Assembly (NCBI GenBank): GCA_013817655.1
Contig: JACDCJ010000032.1
Span: 1 to 12,605, forward strand
From: Actinosomnolentus pattersoniae (SeqCode)
GTDB lineage: Bacteria > Actinomycetota > UBA4738
Direction: 5' to 3'
Length of the DNA: 12,605 nt
Shown here in pieces: positions 7,175 to 12,605 of the stretch. The translations under genes were made by a program, and so were the position numbers. Under the pieces are notes generated by a model that searched no databases, was not told where the DNA came from, and saw only the letters and a list, made by a program, of their open reading frames with translations. Positions within the stretch are counted from its first letter, which is position 1. Every line of letters starts with the position of its first letter.

Positions 7175-7180
7175 ACGGTA
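7175..7180 (-). promoter_or_regulatory. Putative -10 element for the DinB-like gene (leaderless)
   Basis: On the minus strand the hexamer reads TACCGT and is followed by 6 nt and the GTG start at 7168, so transcription would begin at or very near the start codon. No convincing -35 is visible and there is no ribosome binding site, consistent with a leaderless mRNA. Confidence 0.5.
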
Positions 7181-7210
7181 GCGGATCGCCGCCCGAGAGA
7201 TCCCTTGTGC

Positions 7211-7240
7211 TTGCCTCGCCGGGCTGGGCCGGAGTACCGT
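7211..7240 (+). promoter_or_regulatory. Putative promoter of the PH/SHOCT membrane protein gene (leaderless)
   Basis: TTGCCT (7211-7216) and TACCGT (7235-7240) are 18 bp apart, and the ATG at 7247 comes 6 nt after the -10. The same TACCGT hexamer and spacing serve the divergent gene on the other strand. No ribosome binding site precedes the ATG. Confidence 0.55.
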
Positions 7241-7246
7241 TCGCGC

Positions 7247-7867
7247 ATGGCGTTCCCCCGGCGGCTTCTCGCCGACCACGAAGAGCTCGTCCTCGATCTG
7301 AGGCCGCACTGGATCGCCCTGGTGCCCCCGGCCCTGGTGACCATCCTCGTCGTCGCGGTCGTGGTGGCGGGGTTCGTGGTCCTGCCGGATTCCTGGCCCG
7401 GGTGGACGAGGTTGGCGATCGTCGCGATCGGCCTCGCCGCATTCGCCGTGTACCCGCTCCGCGCCTTCGTGGCCTGGGTGACGTCTCACTTCGTCGTGAC
7501 GACCGACCGGCTCATCCATCGTTCGGGCTGGTTCGCAAAGCAGTCGATGGAGATCCCGCTCGAGAACATCAACGACGTCCGGTTCAACCAGAGCGTCTTC
7601 GAGCGAATGATCGGGGCGGGGGACTTGCGCATCGAGTCGGCGGGAGAGTTCGGCCAGCAGCTCTTCACGGACATCCGAGATCCCGAGCGCGTCCAGAAGA
7701 CGATCTACGAGGTGGGAGAGGAGAACCAGCGCAGGACGATGCGGGCGGGACGTTCCGAGCCGTCGGTCGCCGACGAGCTGGACAAGCTCGATCAGCTCCG
7801 GCGCGACGGCGTCATCTCGGAGGACGAGTTCCGGGCGCAGAAGTCCCGCCTCCTGGGCAGGGCCTGA
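7247..7867 (+). CDS. Membrane protein with bacterial PH-like (bPH2) domain and C-terminal SHOCT domain
   Basis: 206 residues. Two hydrophobic segments (about 22-47 and 54-75) form a membrane hairpin, followed by a bPH2/YdbS-like domain (~78-155; HFVVTTDRLIHRSGWF, then EIPLENINDVRFNQS, the usual pattern of this fold). At the C terminus is a SHOCT motif (~174-204; DELDKLDQLRRDGVISEDEF), a short helical domain that commonly ends such proteins and may mediate oligomerisation. The function is unknown; related bPH2 proteins are inner-membrane proteins sometimes linked to envelope stress. I chose ATG 7247 for its promoter position and because the domain starts soon after; a TTG at 7205 would add 14 residues without support. 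Its stop converges with the VOC gene 10 bp away. Confidence 0.87.
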   Translation: MAFPRRLLADHEELVLDLRPHWIALVPPALVTILVVAVVVAGFVVLPDSWPGWTRLAIVAIGLAAFAVYPLRAFVAWVTSHFVVTTDRLIHRSGWFAKQSMEIPLENINDVRFNQSVFERMIGAGDLRIESAGEFGQQLFTDIRDPERVQKTIYEVGEENQRRTMRAGRSEPSVADELDKLDQLRRDGVISEDEFRAQKSRLLGRA

Positions 7868-7884
7868 GGCCGGCCGGTCAGGCC
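7861..7884. terminator. Possible bidirectional terminator stem between convergent genes
   Basis: GGCCTGA (7861-7867) and TCAGGCC (7878-7884) form a perfect 7-bp stem around a 10-nt GC loop. Each arm contains the stop codon of one gene. There is no T-run on either side, so intrinsic termination would be weak, but symmetric placement between convergent genes fits a shared transcript end. Confidence 0.4.
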
Positions 7885-8252
7885 GCGCTCGGATCGGCCG
7901 GCTGATGCCGGCACACGCAGAACTGATTCCCCTCGGGGTCCTCGAGGACGACGTAGGTGTCGTCCGGATCCTCGTTCTTGCGGATGCGGATGGCGCCGAG
8001 AGCGACGATCCGATCCGCCTCGGCCTCCTCGTCCGATGCGTACAGGTCGAGGTGCATCTGGTTTCTGCCGATCTCACCACCGCGGACCTTCTGGAGGGAC
8101 ACGGAGATCTTCTTCTCCGGATCACGCAGGACGACGAAATGCCCGTCTTCCATCAGGGTGCCCGGCCGATACCCGAGCACCGCACTCCAGAACTCGGCCA
8201 TCCGGTCGAGATCGTTGCAGTTGATGACGACGGTGCCCAGCCGCAGTTTCAT
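7878..8252 (-). CDS. VOC (glyoxalase/bleomycin-resistance fold) family protein
   Basis: 124 residues forming one vicinal-oxygen-chelate module: TVVINCNDLDRMAEFWSAVL (7-26) begins the first beta-alpha unit, and H67 (MHLDLYASD) and the DPEGNQFCV strand (106-114) belong to the second. Proteins of this class include glyoxalases, dioxygenases, epimerases and antibiotic-binding proteins; the short single-domain form is usually unassigned, and no substrate can be given. Its partner is likely itself, as a dimer. I chose ATG 8252 because an AGGAGG-GGAG ribosome site lies 8-11 nt upstream and the conserved fold starts at once; a start further upstream would overlap the divergent carboxylase gene. It is divergent from the carboxyltransferase gene, with a 54-bp spacer. 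Confidence 0.87.
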   Translation of the reverse strand: MKLRLGTVVINCNDLDRMAEFWSAVLGYRPGTLMEDGHFVVLRDPEKKISVSLQKVRGGEIGRNQMHLDLYASDEEAEADRIVALGAIRIRKNEDPDDTYVVLEDPEGNQFCVCRHQPADPSAA

Positions 8253-8254
8253 CC

Positions 8255-8264
8255 GGAGATCTCC
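8255..8264. promoter_or_regulatory. Palindrome GGAGATCTCC overlapping the VOC gene ribosome site
   Basis: A perfect 10-bp palindrome containing the GGAG of the ribosome binding site, ending 2 bp before the VOC start codon. In RNA it could hide the ribosome site; in DNA it could be half of an operator. Its short length makes chance occurrence possible. Confidence 0.3.
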
Positions 8265-8290
8265 CTCCTCGGAGGTCCCGAGGGCCTCCC

Positions 8291-8300
8291 AGCTTAGACT
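8291..8300. promoter_or_regulatory. Overlapping divergent -10 elements for the VOC and carboxyltransferase genes
   Basis: On the plus strand TAGACT (8295-8300) lies 6 nt before the ATG at 8307, the leaderless geometry seen elsewhere in the window. On the minus strand TAAGCT (8296-8291) lies about 38 nt before the VOC start, which instead has a ribosome site. The two hexamers share two bases, so both promoters could not be occupied together. No clear -35 is visible for either. Confidence 0.42.
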
Positions 8301-8306
8301 CTCGCT

Positions 8307-9845
8307 ATGACCGGGAGCCTGCAGGACGCGTTCGCGGAGGCCCTTGAGCGGGCCAGGGCGGGGGGCGCTCCGAAATATCATCAGAAGCTCGCCGAGCAGG
8401 GCAAGCTTTTCGTGCGCGAACGACTACGGCTGCTCCTCGACGACGCCGACGCGTTCGCGGAGGACGGCCTCCTCGTGAGCGCCTTGGCGGGGGACCTTCC
8501 CGCGGATGGCGTCGTGACCGGCGTCGGGGAGGTGATCGGGCGGCCCGTCGCCGTGATGGCGAACGATCCCACCGTGAAGGCCGGGTCGTGGGGCGCACCC
8601 ACCGTCGAGAAGATCATCCGCATCATCGAGCTCGCGCGGAGGCGGAGGCTCCCCCTCGTCTACCTCGTGGATTCCGCGGGCGCCCGCATCACTGATCAGG
8701 TCCAGCTGTTCCCGGGTCGGCGGGGAGCCGGCAAGATCTTCTACAACCAGGTCCAGGCGTCCGGTCGGATCCCACAGGCGTGCTGCCTGTTCGGGCCTTC
8801 CGCGGCGGGCGGCGCTTACATCCCGGCCTTCTGCGACGTGGTGTTCATGGTGGAGAAGAACGCCTCGATGTACCTGGGCTCACCCAGGATGGCCGAGGAG
8901 GTCATCGGCGAGAAGGTCAGCCTGGAGGAGATGGGCGGCGCGCGGATGCACTGCGAGGTTTCCGGGTGCGGCGACCTGTGCGTGCCCGACGACAAGGCCG
9001 CAATCGAGGCCGCCAGGGCCTACCTGTCCTACTTCCCACAGTCCTACCTGGAGGAGGCTCCGTGGACGGACGCGCGGCCGCCGGCCTACCGCGGATCGCT
9101 CGCGGCCATCGTCCCGAGCGACGAGTCGAGAGCGTTCGACATGTACGCGCTCGTCGCGGGCCTCCTGGACGAGGACTCCTTCTTCGAGATCAAGCCCGAC
9201 TTCGCTCGAGAGGTGATCGTCGGCCTCGGCAGGATCGAGGGAGCACCGGTGGGCATCGTCGCGAACCAGCCGATGGTGAAGGGGGGCGTCCTGTTCGTGG
9301 ACTCCGCGGACAAGGTGGCGCGGTTCGTGTGGCTGTGCGACGCGTTCAACATCCCCCTGATCTTCCTGGCCGACGTTCCCGGCTTCATGATCGGGTCGGC
9401 CGTCGAACGGCAGGGGATCATCCGTCACGGAGCCAAGCTCATCACCGCCGTCTCCGAGGCGACGGTTCCGAAGCTCTGCGTCGTCGTTCGCAAGGCGTAC
9501 GGGGCGGGCCTGTACGCGATGGCGGGGCCGGGCTTCGAGCCGGACGCCACGATCGCGCTCCCGACCGCGCGGATCGCCGTCATGGGACCGGAGCCGGCGG
9601 TCAACGCCGTGTTCTTCAACAAGATGCAGGCGATCGAGGATGCGGAGGAGCGGGCGGCGTTCGTCGCCGACAAGCGCCGTGAGTACGAGGAGGACATCGA
9701 TCTTCTGCATCTCGCCTCGGAGAGCGTGGTCGACGCAGTCGTGCAGCCCGACAACCTCCGCGGCGAGCTCGTTCGGCGGCTCGCCCACTCGCGCGGCAAG
9801 GACCGGGAGTTCAGCGGCCGCCACCACGGAGTTCCCCCGGTGTGA
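8307..9845 (+). CDS. liuB: Acyl-CoA carboxylase beta (carboxyltransferase) subunit, 3-methylcrotonyl-CoA type
   Basis: The 512-residue carboxyltransferase subunit of a biotin-dependent acyl-CoA carboxylase; it moves CO2 from carboxybiotin to an acyl-CoA in the cytosol. It has the two crotonase-like halves of the family. The N half has VDSAGARI (121-128) and the oxyanion motif GPSAAGGAYIPA (163-174); the C half has DVPGFMIGS (356-364) and KAYGAGLYAM (396-405). Propionyl/acetyl-type enzymes usually have KAYGGAY(D/I)xM here, whereas methylcrotonyl-type enzymes have GAGNYGM, so GAGLYAM favours the methylcrotonyl group. The neighbours support leucine degradation: a methylglutaconyl-CoA hydratase-like gene and HMG-CoA lyase follow with GTGA overlaps, and the alpha subunit starts further down. 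The ATG lies 6 nt after a -10 hexamer. A different branched acyl-CoA substrate cannot be excluded. Confidence 0.9.
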   Translation: MTGSLQDAFAEALERARAGGAPKYHQKLAEQGKLFVRERLRLLLDDADAFAEDGLLVSALAGDLPADGVVTGVGEVIGRPVAVMANDPTVKAGSWGAPTVEKIIRIIELARRRRLPLVYLVDSAGARITDQVQLFPGRRGAGKIFYNQVQASGRIPQACCLFGPSAAGGAYIPAFCDVVFMVEKNASMYLGSPRMAEEVIGEKVSLEEMGGARMHCEVSGCGDLCVPDDKAAIEAARAYLSYFPQSYLEEAPWTDARPPAYRGSLAAIVPSDESRAFDMYALVAGLLDEDSFFEIKPDFAREVIVGLGRIEGAPVGIVANQPMVKGGVLFVDSADKVARFVWLCDAFNIPLIFLADVPGFMIGSAVERQGIIRHGAKLITAVSEATVPKLCVVVRKAYGAGLYAMAGPGFEPDATIALPTARIAVMGPEPAVNAVFFNKMQAIEDAEERAAFVADKRREYEEDIDLLHLASESVVDAVVQPDNLRGELVRRLAHSRGKDREFSGRHHGVPPV

Positions 9846-10618
9846 GCTCCGTCGAGGCGACGATCGATGGGCACGTCGCGACGATCACGCTCTCGCGCCC
9901 CGAGGCGCTGAACGCCATCTCGGGGGAGATGGCCGACCTGCTCGCCGGGACACTCCTGCAGGCCGCCGCGCGGGCCGACGTGTGGGTGGTCGTGCTCGCG
10001 GCCGCTGGTGACAACGCGTTCTGCGTGGGAGCCGACCTGAAGGAGAGGAACCGCCTGGACGATTCGGGATGGCTCCGCAACCGCATCCTGATGCGCGGCA
10101 TGTTCGACTCGCTGCGGGCCGTCCCGCAGCCGACGATAGCCTCAGTGTTCGGCCACGCCCTCGGCGGGGGATTCGAGCTGGCACTGTCGTGCGACCTGAT
10201 CGTCGCCTCCGAGGACGCGAAGTTCGGGCTGCCGGAAGTGCGCGTCGGCATCCTCCCGGGCGGGGGAGGAACGCAGCTCCTCGCCCGCAAGATCGGCGTC
10301 GCTCGGGCGAAGGAGCTGGTGCTTACCGCGCGGCGGATCACCGCCGCGGAGGCTCACGGGATGGGCCTGGTGGCCCGGGTGGTTGCCCGCGCGGATCTCA
10401 CCGCAGCGACGGGTGACCTCGCGGCGGAAATATGTCGCGGAGCCCCGGTATCGGTCCGCGAGTCCAAGCGGGCCATCGACCGAGGGTTCGACCTGCCGCT
10501 GGACGATGGCATCGAGATCGAGGACCTGGCGTGGCGCCGCACGGTCGCCTCGGAGGACCGTCGGGAAGGGATCGCCGCCTTCAACGAGAAGCGGGACCCC
10601 GATTGGAAGGGCCGGTGA
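9842..10618 (+). CDS. liuC: Enoyl-CoA hydratase, methylglutaconyl-CoA hydratase-like
   Basis: A 258-residue crotonase-fold hydratase adding water to an enoyl-CoA, here most likely 3-methylglutaconyl-CoA to HMG-CoA. The CoA/oxyanion motifs are CVGADLKER (61-69) and FGHALGGGFELAL (103-115). Both catalytic glutamates of active hydratases are present: E112 and E132 (GLPEVRVGILPGGGG). The GADLKER motif, AKELVLTARRI (156-166), and the C-terminal EDR..GIAAFNEKRDP..KG pattern recall human AUH and LiuC as I remember them, supporting the specific call. It starts at GTG 9842, which overlaps the carboxyltransferase stop (GTGA), and its own stop overlaps the lyase GTG, so all three are translationally coupled. 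General beta-oxidation is the main alternative role. Confidence 0.88.
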   Translation: MSSVEATIDGHVATITLSRPEALNAISGEMADLLAGTLLQAAARADVWVVVLAAAGDNAFCVGADLKERNRLDDSGWLRNRILMRGMFDSLRAVPQPTIASVFGHALGGGFELALSCDLIVASEDAKFGLPEVRVGILPGGGGTQLLARKIGVARAKELVLTARRITAAEAHGMGLVARVVARADLTAATGDLAAEICRGAPVSVRESKRAIDRGFDLPLDDGIEIEDLAWRRTVASEDRREGIAAFNEKRDPDWKGR

Positions 10619-11532
10619 CGGAGCTCCCGGACAGGGTCACGATCCGCGAGGTCGGGCCCCGGGACGGACTCCAGTCCGAGAAGCCCCTTCCGGTCGAGGA
10701 CCGGGTCCGATTGATCGAAGCCCTTTCGGAGACCGGCGTCCCCAGGTTGGAGGCGGTGTCCTTCGTCTCGCCGAAAGCGGTGCCCGCGATGGCCGACGCT
10801 GCCGCCGTGTGGCGACGGGTCCGCAAAGTTTCTCACGTCGAATACTCCGCGCTGGTTCCCAATCGCCGGGGCGCCGAGGACGCCGTGAGAGCGAGCGGCT
10901 TCGCCTCCCTCCAGGCGTTCCTCGCGACGGCCGACGGCTACAACCGCAAGAACGTCGGCAAGTCCGTGGATGAGTCCATCGCGGACGTGGCGGAGGTGGT
11001 GGGGGTCGCCGAGCCCGTTGGCCTCCCGGTCGAAGTATCCATCTCCACTTCGTTCGGCGATCCCTACGAGGGAGACGTGGTCCCCGCCCGCGTACTGGAG
11101 GTGGCCGAGCGGGTGCTCGATGCGGGGGCGCAGCGGATCTCCCTCGCCGATACCACCGGGATGGCCACGCCCACCCGGATCTGGGAAGTCGTGGGCCTCC
11201 TGCAGCAGCGGCTCCCGGACGCGCCCATCAACCTGCATCTGCACGACACGAGGGGCACGGCGATGGCGAACATGCTCGCCGCGATGCAGATCGGGATCAC
11301 GGAGTTCGACGCCAGCATCGGAGGGCTCGGTGGATCTCCCTTCGCCCCCGGCGCCAACGGAAACCTCGCCACCGAGGACGTCGTTCACATGCTGAGCGAC
11401 ATGGGCGTCGAGACGGGCATCGATCTGGACCGGGTGCTGGCCGCGGCGAGCCTCCTCGAGTCGCTGGTCGGGCATCGAGTCAACAGCCAGGTGACGAAGG
11501 CGGGCCCCCGCTGGGTGCTAGCCTCACGGTAG
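10615..11532 (+). CDS. liuE: Hydroxymethylglutaryl-CoA lyase with Ser at the catalytic Cys position
   Basis: A 305-residue TIM-barrel lyase of the HMGL/DRE-TIM family, expected to cleave HMG-CoA to acetyl-CoA and acetoacetate in the last step of leucine breakdown. Metal and substrate residues are present: R16-D17 (VGPRDGLQ), E46 (LEAVSFVSPK), the HxH pair H208/H210 (NLHLHDT) and N250 (GANGN). In the signature loop GGLGGSPFAPGANGN (236-250) residue 241 is Ser, encoded by TCT at 11335-11337, where human HMGCL has catalytic Cys266; the distances to the HxH pair and to the Asn are the same as in the human enzyme (33 and 9). The length agrees with bacterial enzymes. It starts at GTG 10615 in a GTGA overlap. 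Its TAG stop is fused to an AGGAGG site serving a small frame downstream. A related lyase acting on another 3-hydroxy-3-methyl acid-CoA is possible. Confidence 0.9.
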   Translation: MTELPDRVTIREVGPRDGLQSEKPLPVEDRVRLIEALSETGVPRLEAVSFVSPKAVPAMADAAAVWRRVRKVSHVEYSALVPNRRGAEDAVRASGFASLQAFLATADGYNRKNVGKSVDESIADVAEVVGVAEPVGLPVEVSISTSFGDPYEGDVVPARVLEVAERVLDAGAQRISLADTTGMATPTRIWEVVGLLQQRLPDAPINLHLHDTRGTAMANMLAAMQIGITEFDASIGGLGGSPFAPGANGNLATEDVVHMLSDMGVETGIDLDRVLAAASLLESLVGHRVNSQVTKAGPRWVLASR

Positions 11533-11536
11533 GAGG
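11519..11536 (+). promoter_or_regulatory. Ribosome binding site and possible extended -10 before the small ORF
   Basis: AGGAGG (11531-11536) lies 7 nt before ATG 11544 and overlaps the lyase stop codon (TAGGAGG). This is the strongest ribosome site in the plus-strand genes of the window. TGCTAGCCT (11516-11524) matches an extended -10 (TGnTAnnnT); no good -35 accompanies it. Confidence 0.5.
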
Positions 11537-11543
11537 CGGATCC

Positions 11544-11633
11544 ATGAGGACCAACAGGTTCTACGAGGAGCGGACGCTCGACCTCCGCGAACTCTGGAAG
11601 CAAACCAAGCCGCAGCCGGAAGGTAAGGGGTAG
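11544..11633 (+). CDS. Candidate 29-residue small protein in the leucine-degradation cluster
   Basis: ATG 11544 to TAG 11631-11633 encodes 29 residues, beginning MRTNRFYEERTLDLRELWKQ and continuing TKPQPEGKG. It is hydrophilic and charged (eight Arg/Lys, five Glu/Asp), probably with one amphipathic helix around 7-20. There is no membrane segment or signal peptide. The main evidence is the AGGAGG site at ideal 7-nt spacing and the position between the lyase and the carboxylase alpha subunit. Actinobacterial acyl-CoA carboxylases can have small epsilon subunits, but those are about twice this length or more, so that identity is only speculation. It could also be a leader peptide. The last five codons before the stop fall in the 5' arm of a 9-bp stem. 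Confidence 0.45.
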   Translation: MRTNRFYEERTLDLRELWKQTKPQPEGKG

Positions 11634-11664
11634 GCGCTGCGGCTCCGGCGACCGATACCTTCCG
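11617..11664 (+). terminator. Stem-loop across the small ORF end, possible terminator or attenuator
   Basis: CGGAAGGTA (11617-11625) and TACCTTCCG (11656-11664) form a perfect 9-bp stem with a 30-nt loop that contains the small ORF's stop codon. No T-run follows. It sits before the putative alpha-subunit promoter, so it may separate the upstream operon from that gene. An effect of translating the small ORF on its folding is possible. Confidence 0.35.
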
Positions 11665-11677
11665 CCGATCGCGTCGC

Positions 11678-11707
11678 CTGACGAAAGCCTTTCCCAGGCC
11701 TTAGCCT
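11678..11707 (+). promoter_or_regulatory. Putative promoter of the carboxylase alpha subunit gene
   Basis: CTGACG (11678-11683) and TAGCCT (11702-11707) are separated by 18 bp, and the GTG start at 11718 is 10 nt beyond the -10, giving a leader of only a few bases. No ribosome site precedes the GTG. This suggests that the alpha subunit can be transcribed separately from the upstream genes. Confidence 0.45.
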
Positions 11708-11717
11708 TCCTCGCGTC

Positions 11718-12605
11718 GTGTTCACCAAGATCCTCATCGCGAACCGGGGCGAGATCGCCGTCCGTGTGGCGCGAACGTGCCGTGACCTGGGGATCGGCGT
11801 GGTGGCGGTCTACGCGGACCCCGACGCTCGGGCCCGGCACGTCGGCCTGGCGGACCAGGCGGTCCGGCTCCCGGGGAGCGATGCCGCGGAGACTTACCTC
11901 AACCTCGACGCCGTCATCGAGGCGGCCCGCGCCACGGGAGCCGAAGCGATCCATCCCGGATACGGCTTCCTGTCTGAACGCGCGGATGCCGCCGAGGCGG
12001 TGATCGGCGCCGGCCTGGCCTGGGTCGGCCCGCCGCCGGAGGCGCTTCGCGCGTCGGGAGACAAGATCGGCGCCCGCCGCCTGGCCTCGTCCGTGGGCGT
12101 GACGCCCGTCCCAGGGACGCTGGAGCCGGTCCTCGGCGTGAAGGATGTGCGGACCTTCGCCGCGGCGCACGGCTATCCCGTGGCGATCAAGGCAGCGGGT
12201 GGGGGAGGCGGCCGGGGCCTCAGGGTCGCGAACTCCGACCGTGAGGTCCAGGGGGCACTGGAATCGGCCATGAGGGAGGCGGAAGCGTACTTCGGCTACG
12301 ACGCCGTCTACCTTGAACGGTACCTGCCCGCGCCCAAGCACATCGAGGTCCAGGTGCTGGCTCCGCGCGCCGGAGGGTCCATGTGGCTCGGTGCCCGCGA
12401 CTGCTCGCTCCAGCGACGCCATCAGAAGCTGGTCGAGGAAACCCCGCCCCCGCGGTTCGCGGAGCGCGTCCCGGAGATGGGTGACGCGGCCGTGGCCGTG
12501 GCGAACGCCTGCGGGTACGTGAACGCTGGAACGGTCGAGTTCCTGGTCGACGAGGAAGGCGGGTTCTACTTCCTGGAGATCAACGCGAGGCTCCAGGTCG
12601 AGCAC
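11718..12605 (+). CDS. liuD: Acyl-CoA carboxylase alpha subunit, biotin carboxylase part (cut by window end)
   Basis: The first 296 residues of a biotin carboxylase; the frame is open to the last base. It carboxylates biotin using ATP and bicarbonate. The N domain starts FTKILIANRGEIAVRVART (2-20) and contains IHPGYGFLSE (79-88). The ATP-grasp part has GDKI (115-118), K158 with the glycine loop AIKAAGGGGGRG (156-167), HIEVQV (208-213), RDCSLQRRHQK (227-237) and FLEINARLQVEH (285-296), which holds the expected metal Asn and catalytic Arg. MCC/PCC-type alpha subunits continue to about 650 residues and end in a biotinyl domain, but that part is outside the window, so a free biotin carboxylase cannot be ruled out. 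GTG 11718 is chosen because the family's start motif follows immediately. It probably pairs with the beta subunit at 8307-9845. Its biotin would be attached by the ligase at 5823-6650. Confidence 0.92.
   Translation, partial: MFTKILIANRGEIAVRVARTCRDLGIGVVAVYADPDARARHVGLADQAVRLPGSDAAETYLNLDAVIEAARATGAEAIHPGYGFLSERADAAEAVIGAGLAWVGPPPEALRASGDKIGARRLASSVGVTPVPGTLEPVLGVKDVRTFAAAHGYPVAIKAAGGGGGRGLRVANSDREVQGALESAMREAEAYFGYDAVYLERYLPAPKHIEVQVLAPRAGGSMWLGARDCSLQRRHQKLVEETPPPRFAERVPEMGDAAVAVANACGYVNAGTVEFLVDEEGGFYFLEINARLQVEH

Noticed and set aside
6668..8125. 485-codon minus-strand frame extending the DinB-like gene upstream
   Set aside because: The extension runs antisense through the PH/SHOCT gene and is low-complexity; a promoter-positioned GTG at 7168 gives the right length for the family.
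7878..8381. Longer version of the VOC protein with a start at 8381
   Set aside because: It would overlap the start of the divergent carboxyltransferase gene and add a non-conserved leader; ATG 8252 has a good ribosome site.
8880..9827. 315-codon minus-strand frame within the carboxyltransferase gene
   Set aside because: Shadow of a strongly conserved gene; no domain or ribosome site of its own.
11491..11524. Full second promoter (GTGACG ... TAGCCT) for the small ORF resembling the alpha-subunit promoter
   Set aside because: The spacing is 22 bp, too long for a standard promoter; only the extended -10 was kept, at moderate confidence.
11385..12605. Long minus-strand frame opposite the biotin carboxylase
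   Set aside because: The plus strand encodes continuous biotin carboxylase motifs to the window end; the antisense translation is featureless.
1..12605. CRISPR array, toxin-antitoxin pair, phage or other defence genes
   Set aside because: No regularly spaced short repeats and no nuclease, reverse transcriptase or toxin-like small gene pair were seen; all sizeable conserved frames are explained by the listed families.

Overview
The window is G+C-rich throughout, with codon third positions dominated by G and C. Start codons are often GTG, genes are packed with ATGA/GTGA overlaps, and several genes start about 6 nt after a TAnnnT -10 hexamer, which suggests leaderless transcripts. Together with the gene families present (large multi-pass NarL-type sensor kinases, a short BirA, an acyl-CoA carboxylase cluster), this points to an actinomycetote, probably an environmental or uncultured lineage. 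The assignment to Actinomycetota is an inference and I cannot name a genus.

Region 1 (1-4582) holds three consecutive, paralogous membrane sensor histidine kinases of the HisKA_3/HATPase_c type. The first is cut by the window edge. They are joined by 4-bp ATGA overlaps and look like tandem duplicates; no response regulator is visible. The third kinase lost its last ~28 residues where an insertion sequence begins.

Region 2 (about 4542-5724) is a complete-looking IS481-like element: a 352-residue DDE transposase on the minus strand, flanked by imperfect 29-bp inverted repeats and a possible 5-bp TCTAG duplication. Removing the element does not restore a normal kinase end, so this junction has a more complex history than a simple insertion.

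Region 3 (5730-8252) contains small housekeeping and stress genes in alternating orientation: biotin protein ligase birA (+), a DinB/DUF664-like protein (-), a membrane protein with a PH-like domain and a C-terminal SHOCT domain (+), and a VOC/glyoxalase-fold protein (-). The divergent spacers carry putative leaderless promoters, and the convergent junction at 7868-7877 sits in a perfect 7-bp stem.

Region 4 (8307-12605) is a leucine-degradation (liu-type) cluster: carboxyltransferase (beta) subunit, methylglutaconyl-CoA hydratase-like enoyl-CoA hydratase, HMG-CoA lyase, a possible 29-codon small ORF, and the start of the biotin carboxylase (alpha) subunit, cut by the window end. The three enzymes plus the alpha subunit would convert 3-methylcrotonyl-CoA to acetyl-CoA and acetoacetate; birA nearby would biotinylate the alpha subunit. 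The HMG-CoA lyase has serine where the family's catalytic cysteine is expected. I found no CRISPR array, no rRNA or tRNA, and no clearly new multi-gene system. The most unusual items are the triple kinase array with its IS junction, the Cys-to-Ser lyase, the small ORF, and the repeated leaderless-promoter geometry.
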